From NCBI GenBank assembly GCA_050952125.1, contig JBMNKK010000001.1, forward strand, positions 124,001 through 188,000: a DNA stretch of 64,000 nt. Reading direction: 5' to 3'. Position 1 is the stretch's first letter, and each line of letters opens with the position of its first letter. This DNA comes from UBA3951 sp050952125. Its GTDB lineage: Bacteria; Bacillota; Sulfobacillia; Fermentithermobacillales; Fermentithermobacillaceae. This document shows, piece by piece, positions 1-8,448 of this stretch. The notes under the pieces are model-generated. The model did no database searches and had not been told where the DNA came from. It saw only the letters and a program-made list of their open reading frames with translations. A program made the position numbers and the translations under genes.

Positions 1-32
1 TTCCGCCAGCTAGGTTAAGGAGGGAGACCGCA

Positions 33-860
33 GTGAAAAAAGGGAGCAACATTGACAGGATCGTGATGTACCTGCTCCTGTTCGTCGTGATGGCGGTACC
101 GCTTATAAAGCCCATGGGGATCCCCCTTGAGATAAGCCCGGAAACCCAGGCCGCCTACGACTTCATCGAGTCAATACCTGAAGGCTCGACGGTTTGGATC
201 GACTTTGCCTACCGGCCTGCTACAGCGCCTGAAAGCCTGTCGCAGTCGTATGCCGTCTGCCATCAGCTATTCAAAAAGAACTTCAAGGTAATCTTCTTTT
301 ACTGCATACCTGAAGCGAGCCCCTACGTTGTTGAGGTAACGGAGAAACTCTCCAAGGAGTACAACAAGGAGTACGGCGTAGACTACGTCAACTTGGGATA
401 CAAGCCCAACCTTGACTCCGCCCTAAACGGCATGGCGAGAAACTTCGCCGAGATTTTCCCCACCGATGTGGATGGCACGCCAACATCGAGCCTGCCCATT
501 ACCAAGAACATCAAGGGCGTAGATGACATAGCCATGTTCTTTGTGGTCCACACCGGCTCTCCGGGAGTAGACAGCTACTTCCAGCAAATCGAGGGGCAGT
601 TCAAGAAGCCTATTGTTGCTTCAATGACGGCCATCAACGGCCCGACTCTGTATCCCCGTTTCGAAGCCGGTCAGCTGAAGGGCATGATCGTCGGCCTTAG
701 AGGCTCTGCCGAGTACGAGCTCTTGGTCAAGGAACCTGGCAGCGCCATCTCCGGAATGGACGCGCAGTCGCTTGGACACCTGCTCATCGCGGCATCCATC
801 GTAATCGGAACCATTCAGTTCCTAGTCAAGAAGAGCAAGGGAGGTGAAGCGGATGCCTAA
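33..860 (+). CDS. Membrane-anchored protein A1, function unknown
   Basis: GTG start preceded by a good AAGGAGG site. The 275-residue product has a membrane segment near residues 10-28, a soluble middle domain and a second membrane segment near 247-265, so the middle is probably displayed on one face of the membrane. It is a clear paralog of the protein at 9080-9907, sharing the stretch TPTSSLPI, the stretch RG(S/A)AEYE and a late MD(A/S)QS motif, and having the same length. It overlaps the next gene by 8 bases, so the pair is translationally coupled. The operon probably begins left of the window. I do not recognise a named function; no catalytic motif is evident. Confidence 0.85.
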   Translation: MKKGSNIDRIVMYLLLFVVMAVPLIKPMGIPLEISPETQAAYDFIESIPEGSTVWIDFAYRPATAPESLSQSYAVCHQLFKKNFKVIFFYCIPEASPYVVEVTEKLSKEYNKEYGVDYVNLGYKPNLDSALNGMARNFAEIFPTDVDGTPTSSLPITKNIKGVDDIAMFFVVHTGSPGVDSYFQQIEGQFKKPIVASMTAINGPTLYPRFEAGQLKGMIVGLRGSAEYELLVKEPGSAISGMDAQSLGHLLIAASIVIGTIQFLVKKSKGGEADA

Positions 861-1458
861 GGGACTTATCCTGGCGTCCGGCGTGTTCCTCACTCTGGCG
901 GTGTGGAGCTTCCTATGGAAGATCAACCCCGTATACCGGTTTGCAGAGCACGTGTTTGTAGGCTTTGGCGCCGCGCACTTTGCCGTAGTGGTTTACCACG
1001 GAACCATCAAGCCTAACCTGTTGGCTCCGCTTAAGGAAGGGAACCTGCTCCTTATCATCCCGGGCATTCTAGGGCTTCTATACCTTATGAGGCTCTCTCC
1101 GAAAACTGCCTGGCTCAGCCGGTACCCTATGGCCCTTAACATGGGCGTCGCTGCAGGCGTCGGCATCAGGAGCGTTCTCCAGGGAACCTTGTTCCCGCAG
1201 ATGCTGTCCATGTTCCAGCCCATGACCGACATAAACCAGGTCATCACAGTGGTGGGCGTCCTCTCCACCATCTTCTACTTCTTCTTTGGATTCGAGGCCA
1301 AAGGCCCCGCAAAGGGAGTAAAGCATGTAGGACGCATAGTCATGATGATCTTCTTCGGAGCCATCTTCGGAAACACAGTCATGTCAAGGTTGTCTTACCT
1401 TCTTGGCAGGCTGCAGTTCATCTTTGGCGACGTCCTTCACTGGATACCCGGAACCTAG
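853..1458 (+). CDS. Multi-pass membrane protein B1, function unknown
   Basis: I chose the ATG at 853 over a GTG nine bases upstream because the AAGGGAGGTG site at 837-846 is correctly spaced for it. The product of about 201 residues is almost entirely hydrophobic, with roughly six predicted membrane segments. It keeps the motif AEH(V/I)(F/Y)VG near the N-terminus and GRLQF(I/L)FG near the C-terminus with its paralog at 9909-10532. The A and B genes lie side by side in both copies, so the two proteins probably form one complex. Fold and role are not recognised. Confidence 0.85.
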   Translation: MPKGLILASGVFLTLAVWSFLWKINPVYRFAEHVFVGFGAAHFAVVVYHGTIKPNLLAPLKEGNLLLIIPGILGLLYLMRLSPKTAWLSRYPMALNMGVAAGVGIRSVLQGTLFPQMLSMFQPMTDINQVITVVGVLSTIFYFFFGFEAKGPAKGVKHVGRIVMMIFFGAIFGNTVMSRLSYLLGRLQFIFGDVLHWIPGT

Positions 1459-1493
1459 AACTTAAGTTACGTCTATGCCAAGGGGTTGAACCT

Positions 1494-2228
1494 ATGAGAA
1501 TCGATACCGAGAAATGCCGAGGCTGCGGTCTGTGCGTGCCGTTCTGTCCCGCCAACGCCATTACTTTGGCCGACAGAAAGGCTCGTATTGACGAGGATAA
1601 GTGCCTCGAGTGCGGCACGTGCCTGAGGAAAGGGGTTGTCCGCTGCCCCACGGGAGCTTTCTACGAGCCCCCGGGAGTCTATGAGCGTCCCCGCTCTATC
1701 AGGAAGTTCCTCAGCGATCCCGCCACGAACCACAAGGAGACCGGTATCCCCGGGCGCGGGACAGAGGAAGTTAAGACCAACGACGTGACCGGCCGTGTGA
1801 AGCGCGGCTTCGTCGGCATCGGGCTCGAGGTCGGGCGCCCTGCTCTGGGAGCCGATCTCACCGATATAGAGAAACTCACCATGAGCCTGGCCAAGTCGGG
1901 GCTCAACATCCACTGGGAGGAGGACAATCCGGTCACCCACCTGTTCAAGGATCCTGCGACCGGTACCCTGCTGGATGAATGCAAGGATCAGCGGGTTGTC
2001 TCGGCGATCATCGAGTTCGCTTTGCCCGTGAACGAACTCAGGCCTTGTCTGGACACGATCAAGGCAGCATCCAAAGAGATAAGCACAGTGTTCTCACTGT
2101 TTGTGATATCGAGGATGGACGAAGACGGGAACACCCCCCTTGTCTCCGAGCTGGAGGCATGGGGATACGACGTGCGCCCCAATTCCAAGGTAAACTTGGG
2201 ATTGGGCAGGCCACTGAGGGAGGAGTGA
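1494..2228 (+). CDS. Two-cluster ferredoxin-like protein FeS1 with a conserved C-terminal domain
   Basis: The N-terminus carries two 4Fe-4S motifs: C8-x2-C11-x2-C14-x3-C18-P, and C37-x2-C40-x2-C43-x7-C51-P. The longer gap in the second motif is also seen in the paralog at 5331-6050. Beyond residue 60 lies a domain of about 180 residues that is not a standard ferredoxin. It holds the motif TG(I/V)PGRGTEE followed by KTNDVTGR, and ends in (K)VN(L/V)GLGRPL. There is no membrane segment, so it is a cytoplasmic electron carrier or a regulatory iron-sulfur protein. It lies 35 bases after B1 and 7 bases before its Cys partner. Substrate and electron partners are unknown. Confidence 0.85.
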   Translation: MRIDTEKCRGCGLCVPFCPANAITLADRKARIDEDKCLECGTCLRKGVVRCPTGAFYEPPGVYERPRSIRKFLSDPATNHKETGIPGRGTEEVKTNDVTGRVKRGFVGIGLEVGRPALGADLTDIEKLTMSLAKSGLNIHWEEDNPVTHLFKDPATGTLLDECKDQRVVSAIIEFALPVNELRPCLDTIKAASKEISTVFSLFVISRMDEDGNTPLVSELEAWGYDVRPNSKVNLGLGRPLREE

Positions 2229-2235
2229 CGACGCC

Positions 2236-2889
2236 TTGACACACTCACTGCATAGGCGCGGGGCGCCGGAAACACTGGAAAACGATTACGTGCTCTTGGT
2301 GACGCCCGCCGTTGGGATAAACCACGTAGGGTCTAAGGAGAAACTCCAGAAGATATTGGACGTGATCTGGGAAATAGGTCCGACCAACATCGGCTCCTAC
2401 GAGGTAGGCACCATTTTCACAGGTTCAACCCTTGAAGAGATTAAGACAAGTCTCAGCGATAAACCGAGAGTACGCTGCGCATTTGACAGCTGCGAGAAGA
2501 TCACCGAGGTGGTCAGGAGAATCAAAGAGATGGATCTCGGCCTCTCGGTTACCGTGAGCGGCCTCACCGACAAGGTGCAGGAAATGAGCAAGCGCCTGGG
2601 AATCGAGCCCAACTCGGTGAACCTCTCGCTGGGCATCATGGGAAGAACCGACCTTCTTCCTCCCGAATGGGTACTTGAGATCACCACAATGTGCGGGCAC
2701 GGCATGATATCCGCATCTCTTGTGGAAAAGATGGTATCCGATCTCAAGAAGGGCAGAATCACACTGGACAAAGCGGCTGAAACACTGGCTAGGCCCTGTG
2801 TCTGTGGGATATTCAACGTAGCCAGAGCGAAAAAACTCCTCGCCGACCGCCTTGCCTGTGATGAGTCCTGCAAGGCGGAAGGAGAGTGA
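2236..2889 (+). CDS. Cys-motif partner protein Cys1, function unknown
   Basis: TTG start with GGGAGGAG upstream. The start is supported by the paralog at 4669-5286, which begins with the same MTH(S/T)LHR. The 217-residue soluble protein has a conserved C-terminal region, TTMCGH(G/H)MIS near residue 153 and then CxCGIFN near 192, whose Cys and His residues could hold a metal or cluster. It follows the FeS gene directly, as it does in the duplicate pair, so the two almost certainly work together. I do not recognise the family. The last residues add further cysteines (DESCKA) that the paralog lacks. Confidence 0.82.
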   Translation: MTHSLHRRGAPETLENDYVLLVTPAVGINHVGSKEKLQKILDVIWEIGPTNIGSYEVGTIFTGSTLEEIKTSLSDKPRVRCAFDSCEKITEVVRRIKEMDLGLSVTVSGLTDKVQEMSKRLGIEPNSVNLSLGIMGRTDLLPPEWVLEITTMCGHGMISASLVEKMVSDLKKGRITLDKAAETLARPCVCGIFNVARAKKLLADRLACDESCKAEGE

Positions 2890-2893
2890 CGCG

Positions 2894-4516
2894 GTGAATC
2901 GTTCAATGACTACAGTGGGCGGCCTATCAACGGCCGCCCACCCTTTGGCAGCAATGGCGGGGGCATGGGTTCAGGCCCGCGGGGGCAACGCGGTTGACGC
3001 GGCTGTAGCTACGGCCTTCGCGCTCCCGGTCGTCGAACCGATGATGTCGGGCGTCCTCGGGCGCGGCTGCTACGTGTACGCACCGGTTGACGGCGACCCG
3101 GTTACCGTCGACTTCTACTCGGCAGCGCCCGGAAAAGCCACTCCCGATATGTTTAGGTGGATAGAATCTCCCACCCAGGGAGGCTACCGCTTCTACACTG
3201 AAGGCGACCTCAATACGACCGGCCATCTATCGGTTACGGCAAGCGGGTTCTCTCACGCTATGGCCGATCTCCTGGCCAAGCACGGGACAATGACGTTGGA
3301 AGATGTCCTTGCTCCGGCCGCAGACTTTGCCGAAAGAGGGTTTAAGGTATCTCCCAGGCTCCACAGGAACCTGGTACGCCTGAAGGCGAGACTGGACCAG
3401 CACCCCAATGAAGCTATGTCAAAGGTCTGGTTCCCGGAAGGTCAAGTCCCCCCTATCGGCGCAACCGTGAAACAGCCTGACCTTGCCCGTACGCTCAGGC
3501 TTATCGGGCGCGAGGGGCCGGACGCGGTCTCTACAGGCGAGGTCGCTCAGGCAATCCTGGCCGATGTGAAAGGACACGGAGGCATTCTGTCGTCAGAAGA
3601 CATTGAAGATCCGTGGAGATGGGTGGTCAAGAAGAGAACTCCTGTGGCAGGGATCTACAGGGACTGCGAAGTGCTTGGAGCGGCACCTTCCACTTCGGGA
3701 GGCACTACCGTTCTGGAGATCCTCAACATGCTGGAAACTCAGGAGCTCTGCCCCAAGAACAGGATGAGCGAGGCGCACCTAAGGGCTCTTGTCGGTGCCA
3801 TGGTAAGAGCGTTTGCCGACAGGGCGTCATACTCGTGGGATCCGGCTTTTGACGAGATCCCTGTGGATACTCTCATATCAAAAGAGTACGCCGCGAGGAA
3901 GATGAAGGAGCCTGTGGCCCCGTTCAAAGCCGCCGAGGATCGAGAATCTCACACCTCTCACCACTCGCATGTTGATGCTGCCGGCAATATGGTCGCCGTA
4001 ACTCAGAGTCTCGGTGACGCCTTTGGAGCGGGAGCTATGGTGCCGGAATACGGACTAACGTACGACAACGCCATGAAGCTCTTTGACCCGAGGCCGGGAC
4101 GGATGAACTCTATCACAGCCAACAAGAAGCCGCTCGGGAGCATGTCGCCGACCATCCTGAAGAAAGACGGCCGGCCGTTCATGTCCTTGGGCAGCCCTTC
4201 GGGCACGAGGATCATCAATGCTGTAGTTCAGGTCATATCCAACGTCGTAGACTTCGGTGATGACCTGCAGAAGGCGATCGACATGCCGCGAATCCACTGG
4301 TCGGGCGACGAGTTGGAGCTCGAAAACAGGATGCCCGTGGGCGTCCTGGAGACCCTCAAGAGCTTCGGCTTCTCTCCCATTGTTAAGGCAGCATGGGATG
4401 AGTGGTTTGGCGGCGTCAACGCTGTGATGGACCTTGGCCGCGGCATAAGAGCGGCGGGATCGGATCCGCGCCGAGAGGCCGGCGCTGCGGGATGGCATGT
4501 AATGACCCACTCGTGA
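2894..4516 (+). CDS. Gamma-glutamyltransferase-family Ntn hydrolase
   Basis: The GTG at 2894 is chosen because AAGGAG sits nine bases upstream; an upstream ATG would overlap the previous gene by 38 bases. The 540-residue product keeps the family signatures: GGNAVDAAVAT near residue 31, the self-cleavage nucleophile Thr354 in the motif T-S-H-x-S-x-V-D (TTHxSVVD in classical enzymes), SMSPTI and GSPSGTRI. Such enzymes are made as one chain and cut themselves before the Thr. There is no signal peptide, so this is a cytosolic member, unlike secreted glutathione-degrading enzymes. It ends operon 1. The substrate could be a gamma-glutamyl compound or another amide; not decidable here. Confidence 0.88.
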   Translation: MNRSMTTVGGLSTAAHPLAAMAGAWVQARGGNAVDAAVATAFALPVVEPMMSGVLGRGCYVYAPVDGDPVTVDFYSAAPGKATPDMFRWIESPTQGGYRFYTEGDLNTTGHLSVTASGFSHAMADLLAKHGTMTLEDVLAPAADFAERGFKVSPRLHRNLVRLKARLDQHPNEAMSKVWFPEGQVPPIGATVKQPDLARTLRLIGREGPDAVSTGEVAQAILADVKGHGGILSSEDIEDPWRWVVKKRTPVAGIYRDCEVLGAAPSTSGGTTVLEILNMLETQELCPKNRMSEAHLRALVGAMVRAFADRASYSWDPAFDEIPVDTLISKEYAARKMKEPVAPFKAAEDRESHTSHHSHVDAAGNMVAVTQSLGDAFGAGAMVPEYGLTYDNAMKLFDPRPGRMNSITANKKPLGSMSPTILKKDGRPFMSLGSPSGTRIINAVVQVISNVVDFGDDLQKAIDMPRIHWSGDELELENRMPVGVLETLKSFGFSPIVKAAWDEWFGGVNAVMDLGRGIRAAGSDPRREAGAAGWHVMTHS

Positions 4517-4559
4517 GCGTTACGCCAAAGGGCAACTAGCGCCAAAATGCAGCTGCAAA

Positions 4560-4589
4560 GAACTGGCTCTCCTAAGGGAGAGCCAGTTC
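4560..4589. terminator. Bidirectional terminator hairpin between convergent operons
   Basis: A perfect 13-base-pair stem (GAACTGGCTCTCC and its complement) with a TAAG loop. It lies between the ends of the GGT-family gene and the minus-strand Cys2 gene. There is no strong T run on either side, so termination efficiency is uncertain. Confidence 0.7.
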
Positions 4590-4668
4590 CGGATCTCAGC
4601 CGGCCATCATCAGCTGAGTAGAAGGACTGAAGCGCGTTCGATGGCATCCACCGAAGCTCGATGGACTT

Positions 4669-5286
4669 TTATTCCTTTGCCATTTTGTTCAGGATCTTCT
4701 CTGCCCGTGCAGGGTTAAAGATGCCGCAGGGACAGAGCCGACCCAACCTCTTGGCTGCCTTTTCAGCGGTTGTACGTCCCTTCTTCACGTCTTCTGCAAG
4801 CTTCTCCACTATCGCCGCGGAGATCATGTGGTGACCGCACATCGTCGTGATAGCCAACACGTCCTCTGACGGGAGCAGCTCTTTCTTGCCCCATACCCCA
4901 AGCGAGAAGTTGATGGTATGCGGAACCACTCCCGCCTCGGCGCACGCCGGTATCACCTTGTCTAGAAGCCCGCTGATGATGACCGAGATCCCGAGGTCGG
5001 CCTCCTTCACCATCTTGAGAAACTTAACGACCTGCTCCTGTGAGGTAAAGGCTCCCCGGAGGCGCGATTTGTCTGAAATGTTCTTCCTAATCTCTTCTGG
5101 AGAGACCTCCAGGATATTGCCTGATTTCACATCTCCCCAGTTTATCGAGTCGCATGCCTCGGCGGCATCCATGAACACTAGAGCCTTGTCTTTGATGTTC
5201 TTGTCGTTGACGCCTTGAGCCTGGTACATCAACCAAGCGTAATCTTCTTCCAAGAAGGGGCCGCTTCTATGTAGCGTGTGAGTCAT
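4669..5286 (-). CDS. Cys-motif partner protein Cys2 (paralog of Cys1)
   Basis: ATG start, 205 residues, soluble. It matches the protein at 2236-2889 along its length, most strongly at the ends: MTHTLHR at the N-terminus, and TTMCGHHMISA, KKGR and CPCGIFN in the last 70 residues. It follows the ferredoxin-like gene FeS2 by 44 bases on the same strand, the same order as in the first pair. The sequences are well diverged, so the duplication is old and the two copies probably have distinct partners or substrates. Function unknown. Confidence 0.82.
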   Translation of the reverse strand: MTHTLHRSGPFLEEDYAWLMYQAQGVNDKNIKDKALVFMDAAEACDSINWGDVKSGNILEVSPEEIRKNISDKSRLRGAFTSQEQVVKFLKMVKEADLGISVIISGLLDKVIPACAEAGVVPHTINFSLGVWGKKELLPSEDVLAITTMCGHHMISAAIVEKLAEDVKKGRTTAEKAAKRLGRLCPCGIFNPARAEKILNKMAKE

Positions 5287-5330
5287 CTCGAACCCTCCGT
5301 TTTCTTCATCTCTTGCTGAAATGAGCCAGT

Positions 5331-6050
5331 CTAGGGAACCAGAGGTCGCCCCAGCCCCACGTTGACCTTTCCTCTAATGGGAGTAACGCCGAATTTGTCC
5401 AGAACCTTGAGGCTCGGGTGATAGCCGTTTGCATCGGTTCTCAAGACTAGGCCCACCGAAAACACGGTGTCGACCTTATCCTCTACATCGCGAAGGGCCT
5501 GAAGCACGTCACCAAGCTTGGAGAGTTCGCACTTGCCCTCAACGATAATTGACAGAAGGTAGTGGTCTTTTATCGAGGGATCCATGACGCCGGTCTCAAT
5601 ATCCAAAACCTGACCCAAGGGACTGTGCTCGGCGCTCTCCAGTTTCAGGCCAGCCTTCACCACAGCTTTGGCAACGGTCTCAACATCGGCCATCCGCACT
5701 CCCACGCCGGGCCTTCCCATGTCGATGGCGATGCCGGCTTCATCACGTCCAAACCTGCCGGTTACATCGTTGGTCTTTGCCTCTTCAGTGCCTCGTCCGG
5801 GCACTCCCGTTTCGGCAGTAGTCTCCGTCGGGTCGCTGAGGATATGGCGAAACATATCGTTGAAGGTCTCAAGAGGACCGGGAGACATGGCTTTCGTCGG
5901 GCATACGTCGTTACGCACGCAAACGTAGCAGTCGGTGCACTTATGCGGATCGACTAGAGCCAGCCCATCCTCTACCTCTATGGCTCCGACCGTACAGTAC
6001 GGGACACAATTCCCGCACCCCACGCACTTTTCAGGGTCAATTATGATCAA
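5331..6050 (-). CDS. Two-cluster ferredoxin-like protein FeS2 (paralog of FeS1)
   Basis: I place the start at a TTG at 6050 because GGAGGG lies seven bases upstream and the resulting N-terminus aligns with FeS1; a GTG 39 bases further upstream has no ribosome binding site. The first cluster motif is CVGCGNCVPYC; the second is CTDCYVC followed by a cysteine-proline after a short insert. The C-terminal domain keeps TGVPGRGTEE, KTNDVTGR and the terminal GLGRPL. It is transcribed away from the M20 operon and shares a 250-base intergenic region with it, so the two may be co-regulated. Confidence 0.84.
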   Translation of the reverse strand: MIIIDPEKCVGCGNCVPYCTVGAIEVEDGLALVDPHKCTDCYVCVRNDVCPTKAMSPGPLETFNDMFRHILSDPTETTAETGVPGRGTEEAKTNDVTGRFGRDEAGIAIDMGRPGVGVRMADVETVAKAVVKAGLKLESAEHSPLGQVLDIETGVMDPSIKDHYLLSIIVEGKCELSKLGDVLQALRDVEDKVDTVFSVGLVLRTDANGYHPSLKVLDKFGVTPIRGKVNVGLGRPLVP

Positions 6051-6300
6051 AGGGTATCCCTCCAGCCGATATTGGATTTTGTATACCACACAACAAGGAT
6101 ACTTTGCCAGTCACATAGGAAATTCCTTCTGAAATACGAGTCAAAATGAAGGAAAATCACATGCTTTTCTTGAAATGCATGTATGCAATGTACGTGGCAT
6201 ACACCATATCGCATTTCGTAGTTCACAGATAAGGAGGTGACGTTTGGAGCCTGTCAATACACCCGCTTGAGTTAGGTTCAGTAGAGGAGGTTTCAAGAGC
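6051..6300. promoter_or_regulatory. Divergent intergenic region with dyad repeats
   Basis: This 250-base A+T-rich stretch separates FeS2 (minus) from the M20 operon (plus). It contains the inverted repeat GTATGC-N10-GCATAC (6181-6202) and related words such as TGGCATACACCA and GTATACCAC, which resemble operator half-sites. A TTGACT at about 6138-6143 on the minus strand could be a -35 element for FeS2, but no clear -10 follows. I see no confident promoter for the plus strand. Confidence 0.35.
6244..6270 (+). other. Possible 8-codon leader reading frame ahead of the M20 gene
   Basis: A near-perfect AAGGAGGTGA site (6231-6240) is followed at normal spacing by TTG and seven more codons (MEPVNTPA), then TGA. 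The M20 gene starts 30 bases later behind its own site. This is either an upstream leader peptide or a coincidence; too short for coding statistics. Confidence 0.2.
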
Positions 6301-7644
6301 GTGGAGTCAAAGCTCGCGAAGTACATCCGCGACAACCGCCAGAAGTTTATCGATGAGCTTAGGGAGTTTCTCCAGCAGCCAACGATAGCCGCGGAAGGGA
6401 TCGGCGGCGAAGAAGGCGCCAGGCTGGTCGAGCAATACCTCGCGAAACGGAACGTCAAGACAAGGCGCCTGCCTAACCCCGGAAATCCGGTTATCTACGG
6501 TGAGGTTGAGGGCGAATCAGACAAGACGGTGCTGCTCTACTGTCATTACGATGTACAGCCGATTGGAAGCGAGAGCGACTGGCAGTATCCCCCGTTTGCG
6601 GCTACGCTGGTCGGTGACCGGTTGTGGGGACGCGGGAGCGGCGACCACAAAGGATGCCTTCTATCCCGCATACAGGCTTTGGAAGCAGTCATGGCAGTCT
6701 ACGGAAAACCCGCGCCAACGGTCAAGTTCCTCCTTGAGGCCGACGAAGAGACCGGGAGCCCGTATCTGGCCAAAGTGATGGAGGAAAACCGCAATCTACT
6801 GAAGGCAGACGGTAGTCTGTACTCCGGCAGGTTTAAGGACCCGGAAGGCCGGCCGATGATAGCCGCGGGAGGTTCCGGCTCATGTAGGATCCGCCTGACC
6901 GCCAGCGGCGCCAACGTTAACCTGCACCCCATGAACGCCACCCTTGTTTCTAACCCAATCCTGAGGCTCATCCGGGCCGTATCGCTCATAGTCGACGACA
7001 GCCAAAGGATAACGGTACCGGGAGTTAGAGAAGCCGTTCTGGAACCGACGAAGGAAGACCGGGAGGTACTTGAGAACTTCCCGCTTGACGAGGAAGGAAT
7101 CAAGAAGTCTCTCGGAATCGACAGCTTCATCGCCAACTTGACGGGGCGCGAAGCCGTCATGCACCAATTCTTCGAGCCTCGTGTCATGGTAGCCGGTATC
7201 GAGACAAGTGCGGGAGAGCATCTAATCCCTTCGGTGCCCGCCAGCGCGAGTATTACCTTGGGCTTCAGCTTATTTGTCGATCAAGAACCGGACACGGTCT
7301 TCGAACAGGTTCGCTCACACTTGATATCCCACGGATTCGGCGATCTCCGCATCGAATTGCTGGGTGGAAAGCCGCCGGCAAAGACTCCGATAGCAGATCC
7401 GCTTGTTCAAAGCCTAATCTCCGCTGCGAAGGCGACCTACGGACAGGATCCTGTAGTCTATCCCACGACCCTTGGCGCCGGCCCGTGGAGCCTCTTCATC
7501 AAGCAGAACGGGATACCCATGGCTTCAGATCCCGGCGTCGCTCACTCGGGATCCAATTACCACGCTCCGAACGAAAATATCTATCTGAGCGACTACTTCC
7601 AGGGGCTGGAATGCATGGCAAGATTCCTGGTCTCGTACAAGTAA
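6301..7644 (+). CDS. M20 family metallopeptidase (dipeptidase-like)
   Basis: GTG start with GAGGAGGT nine bases upstream; 447 residues, usual for the family. The two-zinc site is recognisable: His82 and Asp84 in CHYDVQP, the bridging Asp115 in RGSGDHKG (most relatives have DDKG), Glu149-Glu150 in EADEETGSP, and a late His in SNYHAPNE. A dimerisation domain sits between. No signal peptide, so it acts on peptides or N-acylated amino acids in the cytosol. It is the first gene of a tight operon with membrane proteins C, D, A2 and B2 (13-base gap to C). The exact substrate cannot be read from sequence. Confidence 0.9.
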   Translation: MESKLAKYIRDNRQKFIDELREFLQQPTIAAEGIGGEEGARLVEQYLAKRNVKTRRLPNPGNPVIYGEVEGESDKTVLLYCHYDVQPIGSESDWQYPPFAATLVGDRLWGRGSGDHKGCLLSRIQALEAVMAVYGKPAPTVKFLLEADEETGSPYLAKVMEENRNLLKADGSLYSGRFKDPEGRPMIAAGGSGSCRIRLTASGANVNLHPMNATLVSNPILRLIRAVSLIVDDSQRITVPGVREAVLEPTKEDREVLENFPLDEEGIKKSLGIDSFIANLTGREAVMHQFFEPRVMVAGIETSAGEHLIPSVPASASITLGFSLFVDQEPDTVFEQVRSHLISHGFGDLRIELLGGKPPAKTPIADPLVQSLISAAKATYGQDPVVYPTTLGAGPWSLFIKQNGIPMASDPGVAHSGSNYHAPNENIYLSDYFQGLECMARFLVSYK

Positions 7645-7657
7645 GGAGGTGTGCTAA

Positions 7658-8431
7658 GTGGTTGAAGGACGCGTAGCAAGCTTCATACTGCTGGTCATGA
7701 CAGCAGTAGCCGTCTATCTCTCAGTGCAGAGAGCCCGGTCAGGTATACTCCCGGAACTTCGTAAAATCGCCGCGTTTGACGCTATAGAAGAGGCAGTCGG
7801 TAGAGCGACTGAGCTAGGTCGCCCGGTGCTCTTCACTCCGGGCAAGGGCGACATCACGGACATCGGCGGCCCTCAGGTCCTTGCAGGTTTGGACATGCTA
7901 TCGTATGTTTCCCAGTTGACCGCTAGGTACAAGGCAGGACTCGTAGCGACCATTCCCGTGCCGACCGTTCAGCCTATCGCGGAAGACGTCATCCACACAT
8001 CCTACATAAGAGAGGGGCAGTCAGACGCCTATAGCCCGGATATGGTCCGCTTTGTCTCCCCCGAGCAGATGGCGTACGCCACCGGTACAGCGGGCGTTGT
8101 CATGCGCGAACAGGTCGCAGCGACCTTCCTGGTAGGACCCTTCTACGGCGAGTCGCTGATCATTGCCGAATCTGCGGCGCAGCTGGGAGCCATCCAGATA
8201 GCGGGAACCGCCAGGATGGTCCAGATCCCCTTCTTCGTCGGCGCTTGCGACTACGCCCTCATCGGCGAAGAGATGTACGCAACCAGCGCCTATCTGACAG
8301 GGGATCCTGTACAATTGGGCATTATCCATGGCCAGGATACCGTACGCGCCATCACGATCCTTCTCATCGTTATCGGATCCCTTCTCACGACGGTTGGAGT
8401 AGATAGCCTGACAACACTCATCAGAATGTAA
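7658..8431 (+). CDS. DUF6754-like membrane protein C
   Basis: GTG start with AAGGAGGTG upstream; 257 residues. There is an N-terminal membrane segment (about 5-23), a long middle domain and a C-terminal membrane segment (about 228-250). The middle carries GPFYGESL, GAIQIAGTA, PFFVGACDYALIGEE and AYL, which I recall as typical of DUF6754 proteins; that assignment is from memory. Its layout of two membrane anchors around a soluble core is like protein A. It sits in the operon M20-C-D-A2-B2. No function is established that I know of. Confidence 0.8.
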   Translation: MVEGRVASFILLVMTAVAVYLSVQRARSGILPELRKIAAFDAIEEAVGRATELGRPVLFTPGKGDITDIGGPQVLAGLDMLSYVSQLTARYKAGLVATIPVPTVQPIAEDVIHTSYIREGQSDAYSPDMVRFVSPEQMAYATGTAGVVMREQVAATFLVGPFYGESLIIAESAAQLGAIQIAGTARMVQIPFFVGACDYALIGEEMYATSAYLTGDPVQLGIIHGQDTVRAITILLIVIGSLLTTVGVDSLTTLIRM

Positions 8432-8448
8432 AAAGGTGGTGAAATGCC

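Noticed and set aside
993..1271. Open frame of 92 codons on the minus strand within B1
   Set aside because: It lies fully opposite a well-supported gene, has no ribosome site and shows no recognisable protein features. Many such frames exist across the window and are treated as chance.
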